From VFMC01 sp050248155 (GTDB lineage: Bacteria; Actinomycetota; Acidimicrobiia; Acidimicrobiales; Ilumatobacteraceae), in assembly GCA_050248155.1 (NCBI GenBank), contig JBFWSW010000002.1:140801-204800 (forward strand): DNA of 64,000 nt. The letters run 5' to 3'. The translations under genes and the position numbers were made by a program. The notes under the pieces were generated by a model. It was not told the DNA's origin, made no database searches, and saw only the letters and a program-made list of their open reading frames with translations. This document shows, one piece after another, positions 42,216-51,229 of the stretch; position 1 is the first letter of the stretch, and each line of letters begins with the position of its first letter.

Positions 42216-43823
42216 ATGGACATCACCACCACGAGCCAGTGGGCAGCGATGATCGACACGCCCCCACCGCCGCCGCTGCGCGTGTTGTTCGAGAGCGATC
42301 CGGGTCGGGCGGCTCACTACACGCTCGATGCCGGCGACCTGCGCGTCGACTGGTCGAAGAACCTCGTCGACGAGCGCGTCGTCACGGCACTGCTCGCGGT
42401 GGCCGAGGCGAGCGGCGTCGTCGAACGTCGCGCCGCGATGTTCCGCGGCGACACGATCAACACGACCGAGCGGCGTGCCGTGCTGCACACCGCGCTGCGC
42501 GCACCAGCCGGAACGGCCGTCGAGGTCGAGGGCCACGACGTCGTGCCCGACGTCCACGCGGTGCTCGAGCGGATGGCCGCGTTCGCGGCACGGGTGCGCG
42601 ACGGCAGCTGGACGGGAGTGACCGGTCGACGCATCGAGACCGTGGTCAACATCGGCATCGGAGGCAGCGACCTCGGACCGGCGATGGCATATCTCGCGCT
42701 GCGCGCGTTCGGCCGACCCGATCTGCGCTGCCGGTTCGTCAGCAACGTCGACGGCGCCGACATCAGCGAGAACCTGGCCGACCTCGACCCGGCGACGACG
42801 CTGTTCGTCGTCAGCTCGAAGACGTTCACGACGATCGAGACGCTCACCAACGCGCACGCCGCGCGTGCCTGGCTGGTCGATGCCCTCGGCGACGCGGCGG
42901 TCGCCCTTCACTTCGTCGCTGTCAGCACCAATGCCGGCGAGGTCGCGAAGTTCGGCATCGACACCGACAACATGTTCGGGTTCTGGGACTGGGTGGGCGG
43001 GCGCTACTCCGTCGACTCGGCCATCGGGTTGTCGCTCATGATCGCGATCGGCGCCGGCGCGTTCCGCCAGTTCCTGGACGGCTTTCACACCATCGACCGC
43101 CACTTCGTCGACGCACCGCTCGAGCAGAACGCTCCGGTCGTGATGGCGATGCTCGGCGTGTGGTACACGAACGTGCTCGGGGCCCAGAGCAAGGCGGTCC
43201 TCCCGTACGCGCACGAGCTGCGCCGCTTCCCTGCTTACCTGCAGCAGCTCGACATGGAGTCGAACGGCAAGAGCGTTCGGCTCGACGGCTCGCCCGTGTG
43301 CACCTCCACCGGGCCGATCGTGTGGGGCGAACCGGGCACGAACGGGCAGCACGCCTTCTACCAGCTGCTGCACCAGGGCACGCGCCTGGTGCCAGTCGAC
43401 TTCATCGGCTTCGCTCGGCCCAACCACGACCGCATCGAGCAACACGACCTCTTGATGGCCAACCTGTTCGCCCAGGGGGAGGCGCTGGCGTTCGGCAAGA
43501 CCCTCGAGGAGGTGCAGGCCGAGGGCATCCCGCCGCACCAGCAGGCCCACCGGGTGTTCCCCGGCAACCGGCCGAGCACGACGATCCTCGCTCCACAGCT
43601 CACGCCGTCGGTGCTCGGCCAGCTGATCGCGCTGTACGAGCACATCGTGTTCGTGCAGGGCTGCGTGTGGGACGTGAACAGCTTCGACCAGTGGGGCGTC
43701 GAGCTGGGCAAGGCGCTGGCCAACCGGATCACCCCCGAGCTCACCGCCACCGAGGTGCCGGCGCACGACTCGTCGACGTCGGCCTTGATCGAGTGGTACC
43801 GCGCCAACCGGTCGAACGGCTGA
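42216..43823 (+). CDS. pgi: glucose-6-phosphate isomerase
   Basis: This 535-residue enzyme carries both classical signatures: DNMFGFWDWVGGRYSVDSA and FDQWGVELGKALAN. VVNIGIGGSDLGPAMAYLAL near residue 145 holds the phosphate-binding SIS motif, and NGKSVRLDGS and GTNGQHAFYQLLHQG are typical. It interconverts glucose-6-P and fructose-6-P. The ATG at 42216 aligns with normal family length. It is coupled to pgl and closes with a hairpin at 43833. Confidence 0.96.
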   Translation: MDITTTSQWAAMIDTPPPPPLRVLFESDPGRAAHYTLDAGDLRVDWSKNLVDERVVTALLAVAEASGVVERRAAMFRGDTINTTERRAVLHTALRAPAGTAVEVEGHDVVPDVHAVLERMAAFAARVRDGSWTGVTGRRIETVVNIGIGGSDLGPAMAYLALRAFGRPDLRCRFVSNVDGADISENLADLDPATTLFVVSSKTFTTIETLTNAHAARAWLVDALGDAAVALHFVAVSTNAGEVAKFGIDTDNMFGFWDWVGGRYSVDSAIGLSLMIAIGAGAFRQFLDGFHTIDRHFVDAPLEQNAPVVMAMLGVWYTNVLGAQSKAVLPYAHELRRFPAYLQQLDMESNGKSVRLDGSPVCTSTGPIVWGEPGTNGQHAFYQLLHQGTRLVPVDFIGFARPNHDRIEQHDLLMANLFAQGEALAFGKTLEEVQAEGIPPHQQAHRVFPGNRPSTTILAPQLTPSVLGQLIALYEHIVFVQGCVWDVNSFDQWGVELGKALANRITPELTATEVPAHDSSTSALIEWYRANRSNG

Positions 43824-43832
43824 CGGCCGGCG

Positions 43833-43849
43833 CGCGCTGTCGCAGCGCG
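43833..43849. terminator. hairpin between converging pgi and PhoD-type genes
   Basis: CGCGCTG-TCG-CAGCGCG forms a perfect seven-pair stem in the 27-base gap between the two stops. It probably terminates transcription from both sides, though no T-run is present. Confidence 0.5.
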
Positions 43850-43850
43850 T

Positions 43851-45512
43851 TCAGGGCACGATCGACACGATGTTCGTGCCTGCGTCGACCTGATAGGTGG
43901 CATGGACGAACACCGGTGCGCCGGGCTGCTTCACGGTCTCGACCATGCGGTACTCCGCTCGCCATCGCTCGGGCGTGACCGTGTGCAGGATGTAGCCGCG
44001 GTGCTCGAGCTCGACGTCGACGATGTCGGGGATCGACCTCACCAGCTCGGTGACTGCCGGGTTCACCCGCCCGCCCGACGAGATCGACGTCGCGACCATC
44101 TCCACGCCGACGGGTGTGCCGATGCCCCGACCGCCGGCGCGGATGATGCCGGTGGCCGCGAAGTGGATGTCGCCCGTGAGCACCACGACGTTCCCGATCG
44201 CCTCTGCCGCGAGCCGATCGACGATCCGGTTGCGCTGCGCCGGGTAACCGTCCCATTGGTCGTAGTTCAGGACCGCGTCACCCAGTGTGACGTCGCCGAA
44301 CACGGTCTGCTGGGCGATGATGTGCCACGTCGACGGCGGCGTCGCCACGAGCTGTTCGAACAGCCACTCCTCCTGCGCCGAGCCGATCATCGTCCGGTCG
44401 GCCGCGAACGTCTCGGGGCACGCCGGGTCGAGGTTCAGCGTGCCGCCGCCGCACGCCTGCTGCGTTCGGTACTGCCGACCGTCCAGCACGGCCATCGAGA
44501 GCAGCGAGCCCCAGCGCATCGCCCGGTAGACGGGGTAGTCCGCGGCGGGATCGTCCGGCGGCGGGGGGAGGTCGACCGGCTGGTGCTCCCACCATGCTCG
44601 GTACGCATCGCGGCGCCGCTGCAGGAAGGTGTCGTCGTCAGTTCCCGCGCCCGCGTAGTTGTTGGCGACCTCGTGGTCGTCCCACGTGACGTACCAGGGC
44701 GCGGTGTGGTGGGCGGCCTGCAGGTCGGGATCGCTCTTGTACAGCGCGTACCGGTTGCGGAAGTCGTCGAGCGTCCTGCAAGCGGGTGTGCCGTGCGTGC
44801 GCACGACGCCGTCGGTGCCCACGTCGGCAGCGCCACCTTCGTAGATGTAGTCGCCGAGGAAGGCGACGAAGTCGGGCTCCCGATCGGCGACGTCGGCCCA
44901 CGCCGTGTAGAAGCCGTCCTGGTAGTTCTGGCAGCTCGCGCTCACGAATCGCACCGATTCGGGCGCGGTCGTGCTGGACGGCATGGTCCGGGTGATGCCT
45001 GTCGGGCTCGTCCACCCGCCGGCACGGAACCGGTAGTGGTACGGACCTCCGGGTTCGACGTCGGCCCGAACGTGCACGCTGTGCGCCTGCGCTGCAACGG
45101 CGGTGGTCGAGCCGCGCCAGCGCACGTCGTGGAAGTCCGGGTCGAGCGCGACCTCCCAGTCGACGGCGATGTCGTCGACCGGCATGCCGCCGCCGGTCGT
45201 GAGCGGCTCGGGGGCGAGGCGGGTCCAGAGCACCATTGACCGTTCGCTCGGATCGCCGCTCGCGACCCCCAGGGTGAACGGGTCGCTGGGAAGTTCGATC
45301 GCGGGGGCGGTCGTGGTCGACTCCACCCCGCTGGTGCTCGGCACTGCCGGGTCGGCAGGCGCCGAGGTCGTGCTCGCCGCGGTTGGCCCGCCCGAGCCCG
45401 GGGTCGTCGCCGGGGACTCGGCCGGCCCACCTGCATCGTCGTCGCCGCTGCAGGCACCGACGAGCACCGCAGCCGCTCCGGCGAGGAACAGCCGCCGCGA
45501 GATCGGTTCCAT
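43851..45512 (-). CDS. PhoD-like alkaline phosphatase / phosphodiesterase, lipoprotein
   Basis: This 553-residue protein has a twin-arginine-like SRRLFLAGAAAVLVGAC leader that also contains a lipobox, then a Ser/Thr/Pro linker. The domain order is a PhoD N-terminal beta domain (FTLGVASGDPSERSMVLWTR) followed by a metallophosphatase with FVAFLGDYIYEGG, TWDDHEVANNY and VVLTGDIHFAA metal-binding motifs. It would release phosphate from monoesters or diesters outside the cell. The ATG at 45512 is used. It is divergent from pafB with 34 bases between them. Confidence 0.93.
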   Translation of the reverse strand: MEPISRRLFLAGAAAVLVGACSGDDDAGGPAESPATTPGSGGPTAASTTSAPADPAVPSTSGVESTTTAPAIELPSDPFTLGVASGDPSERSMVLWTRLAPEPLTTGGGMPVDDIAVDWEVALDPDFHDVRWRGSTTAVAAQAHSVHVRADVEPGGPYHYRFRAGGWTSPTGITRTMPSSTTAPESVRFVSASCQNYQDGFYTAWADVADREPDFVAFLGDYIYEGGAADVGTDGVVRTHGTPACRTLDDFRNRYALYKSDPDLQAAHHTAPWYVTWDDHEVANNYAGAGTDDDTFLQRRRDAYRAWWEHQPVDLPPPPDDPAADYPVYRAMRWGSLLSMAVLDGRQYRTQQACGGGTLNLDPACPETFAADRTMIGSAQEEWLFEQLVATPPSTWHIIAQQTVFGDVTLGDAVLNYDQWDGYPAQRNRIVDRLAAEAIGNVVVLTGDIHFAATGIIRAGGRGIGTPVGVEMVATSISSGGRVNPAVTELVRSIPDIVDVELEHRGYILHTVTPERWRAEYRMVETVKQPGAPVFVHATYQVDAGTNIVSIVP

Positions 45513-45546
45513 GCGGCCAGTCTGACGCATCGGTACGCTCGCCCCC

Positions 45547-46476
45547 ATGGCGGCTGCATCACCGATCGAGCGGATCACGAGCCTCCTCGCGCTCCTCCTC
45601 GAGCGCCGCGCGCCGCTCACGCTCCGCCAGATCGCGGACGAGCTCGTCGACATGTACCCGGCGAACCCGGTGGCTCGCCGCGGCGCGTTCGAGCGGGACA
45701 AGGCCTTGCTGCGCGAGGTCGGAGTGCCGATCGAGACGGAGGTCCTCGGTGGCGACCAAGCGGGCGAGACGGCGTACCGCATCGACCGCGGCCGCTACGA
45801 GCTGCGCGGGCTGCAACTCGACGACGACGAGCGCCGGGCGCTGCAGGTCGCGGTCGCCACGACGCGATCGGACGCAGGCCAGGAAGGCGTGTGGAAGCTC
45901 GGCGGAACGGTCGTGCAGTCGTCGGCGGTGGTCGCCCACGTGCCCCAGCTCGATGCGCTGCCGACGCTGCGCCAGGCCATCGGCGACCATCACACGGTCA
46001 GCTTCGACTACCACGGCGCGAGCCGGCGGCTCGACCCGTACGGGCTGTTGCTCCGGCGGGGGTTCTGGTACGTCGTCGGTCACGACCACGACCGTGGCGA
46101 GCAGCGCACGTACCGGGTCGATCGGATCGAGGGGACCGTCACGGTCGATGCCTCGTCGGCGTTCACGCCGCCGGCGGCCTTCTCCGCCGCCGACGCGTTC
46201 CCAGCCGACCCGAAGCTCCTCGGCGACGACACGGAGCGCACGGCGCGCGTTGCCGTCGATGGCGCGCTCGCGCAGGTGGTCGGCGACGAGATGGGGGCGC
46301 CGATCGTCGACGACACCGTTCCCGGACGAACGATCTTCGAGGTCACCTACACCAACCTCGACGCCTTCCGTTCGTGGCTGCTCGGGTTCGGCGCGCACGC
46401 CGAGGTCGTCGGCCCGCCGGAGCTGCGGGCGGCGGTCGTCGGCTGGCTGCGTTCTCTCGCGAAGGCTGCGTCGTGA
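45547..46476 (+). CDS. pafB: WYL-domain transcriptional regulator (PafB-like)
   Basis: This 309-residue protein has an N-terminal winged-HTH (PLTLRQIADELVDMYPANPV then AFERDKALLREVGVPIE) and a WYL domain with RRLDPYGLLLRRGFWYVVG and RTYRVDRIEG, followed by a WCX-type tail. In mycobacteria PafB and PafC form a heterodimer that activates DNA-damage genes. The overlap with a second WYL gene and the gene order support PafB. No proteasome or pup genes are in the window. Confidence 0.85.
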   Translation: MAAASPIERITSLLALLLERRAPLTLRQIADELVDMYPANPVARRGAFERDKALLREVGVPIETEVLGGDQAGETAYRIDRGRYELRGLQLDDDERRALQVAVATTRSDAGQEGVWKLGGTVVQSSAVVAHVPQLDALPTLRQAIGDHHTVSFDYHGASRRLDPYGLLLRRGFWYVVGHDHDRGEQRTYRVDRIEGTVTVDASSAFTPPAAFSAADAFPADPKLLGDDTERTARVAVDGALAQVVGDEMGAPIVDDTVPGRTIFEVTYTNLDAFRSWLLGFGAHAEVVGPPELRAAVVGWLRSLAKAAS

Positions 46477-47423
46477 GCGCCCGCCGCGGACCTCGTCCGC
46501 TCGGTGTCCGCCTGCGCCGCCTGCTCGTGATGCTGCCGTGGTTGATGGAGCGACGTGAGGTGAGCGTGGCCGAGATGGCCGCGCGCTTCCAGGTCAGCGA
46601 GAAAGAGCTCATCACCGATCTCGAACAGGCGGCGATGTGCGGGCTGCCGCCGTTCGTGGACGAGTTCATCGATCTGTTCATCGACGACGGGATGATCATG
46701 GTCGGCGTGCCGCGGTTCTTCACCCGTCCACTGCGGCTCACGGCACCGGAGGGCTTCGCGCTGCTGATGGCGGGACGCGCCGCGCTCGCCCTTCCGGGTG
46801 CCGACAGCGGCGGTCCGCTCGCGCGCGCCCTGGACAAGTTGGAAGCGGTGCTCGGTGATGATGCGATGGTGCTCGACCTCGAGCAGCCTCCGGCGACGGC
46901 CACGCTGGTGGAAGCTGCCGAGCAGGGCACGACCGTCGAGATCACCTACTGGTCCGGGTCGAGCGGCGAGTCGACGACGCGCACCATCGGCCCGCGTCGC
47001 GTGTTCGCCGATCGGGGCCGCTGGTACGTCGTCGCCCACGACGATCGCTCAGGTGAGGAGCGCACGTTCCGGATCGATCGGATGACCGAGTACCGGCCGA
47101 CCGGGCAAGCCGCGCCGGCGCCGGCGGGCGAGGTGCCGGCCCCCGGCGGGGACGCGTGGTTCGACGAGATCGAGGATCTCCCGGTGGTGACGCTGCGGTT
47201 GCGACCGGCGGGACGATGGGTCGTCGAGCGCTACCCCGTGCGGTCGGTCACCGCCGACGGTGACGAGACGGTCGCCGAGATGGTGATCGCGAGCGAGCCC
47301 TGGCTGCGTGGGCTGTTGCTGCAGCTCGGCCCTGACGGTGCGGTCGTCGATCCTCCCGAGTGGCGCGATCTCGCGGCGAGAGCCGCGGCCGAGTTGTTGG
47401 CTGCGCGCTACGGCAGCGACTGA
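46473..47423 (+). CDS. pafC: WYL-domain transcriptional regulator (PafC-like)
   Basis: This 316-residue protein begins at the GTG of a GTGA overlap with pafB. The HTH (EVSVAEMAARFQVSEKELIT) is followed by a middle domain (FFTRPLRLTAPEGFALLMA) and a WYL core with RRVFADRGRWYVVAHD and RTFRIDRMTEY. It is probably the obligate partner of PafB. The final 16 bases overlap the converging exonuclease gene. Confidence 0.85.
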   Translation: MSARRGPRPLGVRLRRLLVMLPWLMERREVSVAEMAARFQVSEKELITDLEQAAMCGLPPFVDEFIDLFIDDGMIMVGVPRFFTRPLRLTAPEGFALLMAGRAALALPGADSGGPLARALDKLEAVLGDDAMVLDLEQPPATATLVEAAEQGTTVEITYWSGSSGESTTRTIGPRRVFADRGRWYVVAHDDRSGEERTFRIDRMTEYRPTGQAAPAPAGEVPAPGGDAWFDEIEDLPVVTLRLRPAGRWVVERYPVRSVTADGDETVAEMVIASEPWLRGLLLQLGPDGAVVDPPEWRDLAARAAAELLAARYGSD

Positions 47424-48037
47424 GCGAACGCGAGGCGCTGGGCCTCGACGAAGGCGTCGACGTCCGTGGACGACCCGATGCCGTGCGCGCCGAGCAGGTG
47501 CGGCAGCACCGCCGCTGTCGCGTCGGCGTCGGCGAGCGCGTCGTGCGGTCGTACCAGCACGACGTCGTACCGTTCGCACAGGGCGGCCAGGCGGTGCGAC
47601 AGCTGCCGGTCGGGGTCGAGCTGGCGAGAGAGCTGCAGCGTGCACAGCGACGACTCGATCGGCAGCGCGATGCCGGCCTCGGCCGCGGCTTTGCCGAGGA
47701 ACGCGAGGTCGAACGGCGCGTTGTGGGCCACGAACACCGCGCCGGCCAGCGAACCCGACAGTCGAGCCATGACCTCGTCGAGCGTCGGGGCGTCGCGGAC
47801 GGCCCGGCGGCGGATGCCGTGGAGACGGGTCGGCCCGACTCGGTAGAACCATCGCCGACGCGGACGCACCAGGCTGGCCCAACGATCGATCACTGTTCCT
47901 GACGCGTCGGTGACGACGACGCCCACCTGCAGCAGCCGGTGTCGCCGCAGGGACAACCCGGACGTCTCGACGTCGACGACTGCGAACCGGGTGCGCTGGT
48001 CGCCGCTCGGGACTGCCTCCTCCTCCACGTGATCCAC
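47408..48037 (-). CDS. 3'-5' exonuclease, DEDD/DnaQ-like
   Basis: This 209-residue protein has the exonuclease motifs: FAVVDVETSG (Exo I), VFVAHNAPFDLAFLG (Exo II) and RPHDALADADATA (Exo III, DEDDh type). It resembles the DNA polymerase III epsilon-like exonucleases common in actinomycetes. No UvrC-like or polymerase domain is fused. GTG at 48037. It overlaps pafC by 16 bases tail to tail and lies downstream of the PIN-PhoH gene on the same strand. Confidence 0.9.
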   Translation of the reverse strand: MDHVEEEAVPSGDQRTRFAVVDVETSGLSLRRHRLLQVGVVVTDASGTVIDRWASLVRPRRRWFYRVGPTRLHGIRRRAVRDAPTLDEVMARLSGSLAGAVFVAHNAPFDLAFLGKAAAEAGIALPIESSLCTLQLSRQLDPDRQLSHRLAALCERYDVVLVRPHDALADADATAAVLPHLLGAHGIGSSTDVDAFVEAQRLAFAQSLP

Positions 48038-48078
48038 TGTACGCGAGGCCTGTGACAGGCCGAGCCCGGGCGGATCGC

Positions 48079-49569
48079 TCAGAGCAGCTCGGCAGCCAGG
48101 CTCGCCACCGCACTGCGCTCACATGCGGTGAGCGTGATGTGGCCGAAGCAGCGCTGGCCGCCGAACGCCTGGATGAGCACGGCCAGGGCGTTGTTCGACT
48201 CGCCGAGGTACGGCGCGTCGATCTGGCTGGTGTCGCCCGTGAACACCACCTTCGTGCCCTCACCGATGCGGGTGAGGATGGTCTTCAGCGTGGTCGGCTC
48301 GAGGTTCTGCGCCTCGTCGACCACCACCATCTGCCGGTGGAGGGAACGGCCGCGGAGGAACGTGACGCTCTCGAGCGACAGCTTGCTGCGTGTCGTCAGC
48401 TCGTCGATCAGCGTCCTCGCGTCCTGGCTGCTGCGTTGGTCGGTCAGCGCGACGATCGCGTCGTGGATGGCCGACATCCACGGATCGAGCTTCTCGTCGA
48501 GGCCACCCGGCAGGAAGCCGACGTCGGCCCGTCCGACCGGGACGAGCGGACGGTAGATCGCGAGCCGCTCGTAGGTGCGCGTCTCGACCACCTGTTCGAG
48601 CCCGGCGGCGATCGCCATCACCGTCTTGCCCGTGCCCGCCCGGCCGTCCAGCGCGACGACGCTCACCTCGGGATCGAGCAGCAGCTCGAGCGCGAACCGT
48701 TGTTCCTTCGACCGAGCTCGCAGCCCCCACGCCTCGGGCGCGGAATGGGTGAGCACCACGAACTCGTCATCGACCCGGCGCACGAGTGCCGACTGCGAGC
48801 CGGCGCGGACGATGGCGAAGGAGTTCTCCTTCGTCCATCCGTCCGGGTCGATCGTCTGCACGGGCGCACCACCTGCGACATAGAGCTCGTCGACGATCGC
48901 CGGCGTCGCCTCGAAGGTGGCCCATCCGGTGTCCCGGGTCGCAGCCGCACGACCGACCGGCTGGTGCTCAGCCGCGTCGAGACCGAGGTGCGCGGCCTTG
49001 ATGCGCAGTGCCGCGTCGTTCGACACCATCGTCGTGGGCGCGTGGCGCGCCTGCCCCAGCGCGGCGCCGATGATCCGGTTGTCCGGCACCGCCGGGTCGA
49101 GCCCGTGCTCGATCAAGAGGTGCTTCTGGACGCCGTTGATCTCGATCTGGAGCGTGCCCGCACTCGCGTGCTCGGACATCGGCACTGCCGTCGCGAGCGA
49201 GCCTCCGGCGCGGACGCGAAGGTCCTCGATCGTGCGCAGGGCGTTGCGAGCCGCCCGCCCGACGTCGTCGAGCCGAGACTTCAGGCTGTCGAGCTCCTCG
49301 ATCACCGTGATCGGGATGACGACGTCGACACCGGCAAAGCCGTGCAGGCACGCCGGGTCGGCGACGAGCACCGATGTGTCGAGCACGACCCTCGTGCGAT
49401 GCAGCTGTGCGGCTCCGTCCGGGTGTGGCCAGGCGGGTCGTGACCAGTCGGGTGTGGGAACCCCCGGCTTCGGCGCGGTGGACGGGTGAGGTGAACGGAC
49501 GTCGGTCAACGAAGCTCCAGTCGAGAGGGAGTGGTCGAGGGGCACGGCCGAGCTGCGACCAGCGCCCAC
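48079..49569 (-). CDS. PIN-domain / PhoH-family ATPase
   Basis: This protein of up to 496 residues has a PIN ribonuclease domain (RVVLDTSVLVADPACLHGFA near residue 60; MVSNDAALRIKA near its end) followed by a PhoH ATPase domain with Walker A ALDGRAGTGKT and Walker B MVVVDEAQN, then FTGDTSQIDAPYL. PhoH2-type proteins couple RNA unwinding to cleavage. The PIN catalytic Asp residues are visible. The start is uncertain because the first 50 residues are not conserved; GTG at 49569 is the longest option. Confidence 0.88.
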   Translation of the reverse strand: MGAGRSSAVPLDHSLSTGASLTDVRSPHPSTAPKPGVPTPDWSRPAWPHPDGAAQLHRTRVVLDTSVLVADPACLHGFAGVDVVIPITVIEELDSLKSRLDDVGRAARNALRTIEDLRVRAGGSLATAVPMSEHASAGTLQIEINGVQKHLLIEHGLDPAVPDNRIIGAALGQARHAPTTMVSNDAALRIKAAHLGLDAAEHQPVGRAAATRDTGWATFEATPAIVDELYVAGGAPVQTIDPDGWTKENSFAIVRAGSQSALVRRVDDEFVVLTHSAPEAWGLRARSKEQRFALELLLDPEVSVVALDGRAGTGKTVMAIAAGLEQVVETRTYERLAIYRPLVPVGRADVGFLPGGLDEKLDPWMSAIHDAIVALTDQRSSQDARTLIDELTTRSKLSLESVTFLRGRSLHRQMVVVDEAQNLEPTTLKTILTRIGEGTKVVFTGDTSQIDAPYLGESNNALAVLIQAFGGQRCFGHITLTACERSAVASLAAELL

Positions 49570-49753
49570 CGGCTCGGATGCGCCGATGCGGCCATCGCGA
49601 GCTCGGCTGCGCGGTCCGTCCGGAGGAACGACGTGATCCGCAGCGATCTCAACGCCCTGATTTGTACCGCATCGGGGAGCCCCGGAGGTGGATGTCGACC
49701 CTCGTTCACGCGGTGTTCACGGCGCCGCGAGGTCGATGTCGATCCGATGATGC

Positions 49754-50320
49754 TCAGAGCGTGTCCGGAACCCCGTCGTCGATCGCGACCCCGCAGCTGT
49801 TCAACACGAACGCGACGAGGTGGTAGTTGCCGACCGTGGCGAGCAGGTCGAGCAGCTGCTCCGGTCCGTAGGTCTCGGCGAGCACGGACCACGTCTCGTC
49901 GCTGACGACGCTCTGGTCGTGGAGCTCGTCGACGGCTCGCAGCAGTGCCGCGTCGTGACGGGTCCAGCCCGCGTCGGGGCCCGACTTCACTCGCTCGATC
50001 TCGTCGACGGAGATGTCGGAACGCTGAGCGATGAGGTGGTGCTGGGCGAACTCGTACCGCGACGCGCATCGCACGCCCACGCGGAGGATGAGCAGCTCGC
50101 GGTCGCGTGCGGTCAACGTGCTCTTGCTGAGGACGTGGGTCGCGAACACGAGCCATCGTCTCAGCAACGCCGGATGATGGGCCAGCGTCGCGAAGATGTT
50201 CAGCGCGCCGCCGTCCGGGCTGCGCAACCCGGCTCGTTCGTACAGGTCGACGACGTCCGGCGACGGCTCGGAGATCGGCGCGAGTCGAGGAGTGGGAGGC
50301 TGGGCGTGGTTCGTCGTCAC
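49754..50320 (-). CDS. carboxymuconolactone decarboxylase-family (AhpD-like) protein
   Basis: This 188-residue helical protein has a CMD/AhpD-like core: LSKSTLTARDRELLILRVGV, then RCASRYEFAQHHLIA, which holds a single Cys and His. Classical AhpD has CxxC; only one Cys is present, so a peroxidase redox role is doubtful. The start is GTG at 50320. It is divergent from the HIT gene at 50349. Between it and the PIN-PhoH gene lie about 180 bases in which I see no gene. Confidence 0.82.
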   Translation of the reverse strand: MTTNHAQPPTPRLAPISEPSPDVVDLYERAGLRSPDGGALNIFATLAHHPALLRRWLVFATHVLSKSTLTARDRELLILRVGVRCASRYEFAQHHLIAQRSDISVDEIERVKSGPDAGWTRHDAALLRAVDELHDQSVVSDETWSVLAETYGPEQLLDLLATVGNYHLVAFVLNSCGVAIDDGVPDTL

Positions 50321-50348
50321 GCGACGATGATCGCGCCAGACTGGAACC

Positions 50349-50777
50349 GTGGACGACCGGAGTGGGTGCCCCTTCTGCGCGATCTGCGACGGCATCGCAT
50401 CAGCAGACGTGGTGCTCGCCGACGAAGTCGCCGTTGCCTTCCTCGATCGCCGACCGCTGTTCCCCGGTCACACGCTCGTGGTGCCCCGGCAACACGTGGT
50501 GACGCTGAACGATCTACCCGAGGACGCGGTGGGTCCGTTCTTCCTGCGCGTGCAGCGCGTCGCGTCGGCGATGGGTGCCGCGCTCGGTGCGCCCGGCACC
50601 TTCGTCGCCAACAACAACATCGTCAGTCAGAGCGTCGCGCACCTCCATGTGCACGTCGTGCCGCGGCGCCCGCGCGATGGGCTGCGCGGTTTCTTCTGGC
50701 CGCGGCAGAAGTACGAACCGGGTGAGGCCGAAGTGATCGCGACACGCCTTCGTGATCACCTATCGGGGTCGATCTGA
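50349..50777 (+). CDS. HIT-family nucleotide hydrolase/transferase
   Basis: This 142-residue protein has the histidine triad H98-L-H100-V-H102 (AHLHVHVVPR) and an N-terminal CPFCAIC zinc-binding-like motif (C7, C10). The RRPLFPGHTLVVPRQH segment is typical of Hint-like hydrolases of nucleoside phosphoramidates or dinucleoside polyphosphates. GTG at 50349. It ends 28 bases before a palindrome upstream of hup. Confidence 0.93.
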   Translation: MDDRSGCPFCAICDGIASADVVLADEVAVAFLDRRPLFPGHTLVVPRQHVVTLNDLPEDAVGPFFLRVQRVASAMGAALGAPGTFVANNNIVSQSVAHLHVHVVPRRPRDGLRGFFWPRQKYEPGEAEVIATRLRDHLSGSI

Positions 50778-50804
50778 GGTGTGAGCACCCGCTCGGAGCA
50801 TGTA

Positions 50805-50858
50805 GTTGCATTTGCAACAACGAGGATGCTTGCTATTCGACCGCGAAACCTGTTCGAT
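50805..50858 (+). promoter_or_regulatory. probable hup promoter with upstream palindrome
   Basis: A perfect palindrome, GTTGCA-TT-TGCAAC (50805-50818), precedes a possible promoter: TTGCTA (50830-50835), 17 bases, TTCGAT (50853-50858). The DNA is AT-richer than its surroundings. Further down the leader, GTAACG-CTC-CGTTAC (50867-50881) and GATAC-GAAGAG-GTATC (50895-50910) are hairpins; the second presents a Shine-Dalgarno-like GAAGAG in its loop just before the hup ATG. Confidence 0.45.
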
Positions 50859-50916
50859 ACGCGTGCGTAACGCTCCGTTACTCAGCACGAACACGATACG
50901 AAGAGGTATCACAGAC

Positions 50917-51201
50917 ATGACCAAAGCAGAGTTGCTCGACGCAGTCGCGAAGGAGTCCGGCGTCTCGAAGGCAGATGCCGAGCGGGCCATCGGCGCGTTC
51001 TTCGACACCGTCACCAAAGCTGCGAAGAAGGGTGACAAGGTCGCGTGGCCGGGCTTCGGCTCGTTCAGCACCTCGAAGTCCAAGGCCCGCACCGGGCGCA
51101 ACCCGCAGACGGGCGCGGCAGTGAAGATCGCTGCTTCGACCCGCATGAAGTTCACTTCGAGCAGCACGCTCAAGTCGGCTCTCAACCCCAAGAAGAAGTA
51201 A
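50917..51201 (+). CDS. hup: HU-family nucleoid DNA-binding protein
   Basis: This 94-residue protein is a compact HU: MTKAELLDAVAKESGVSKAD, VAWPGFGSFSTSKSKARTGR and NPQTGAAVKIAASTRMKF, the beta-arm region that intercalates DNA. It lacks the long Lys-rich C-terminal tail fused to HU in mycobacteria; a protein made almost entirely of such a tail is encoded 28 bases downstream. The ATG at 50917 follows a GAAGAGG site held in a hairpin loop. Confidence 0.95.
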   Translation: MTKAELLDAVAKESGVSKADAERAIGAFFDTVTKAAKKGDKVAWPGFGSFSTSKSKARTGRNPQTGAAVKIAASTRMKFTSSSTLKSALNPKKK

Positions 51202-51229
51202 CCAAGACAGCAAAGGAAGACACATCACC

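Noticed and set aside
49570..49753. Possible RNA gene or small gene in the gap between the PIN-PhoH and CMD genes
   Set aside because: I found no tRNA-like cloverleaf, terminator or credible coding frame there.
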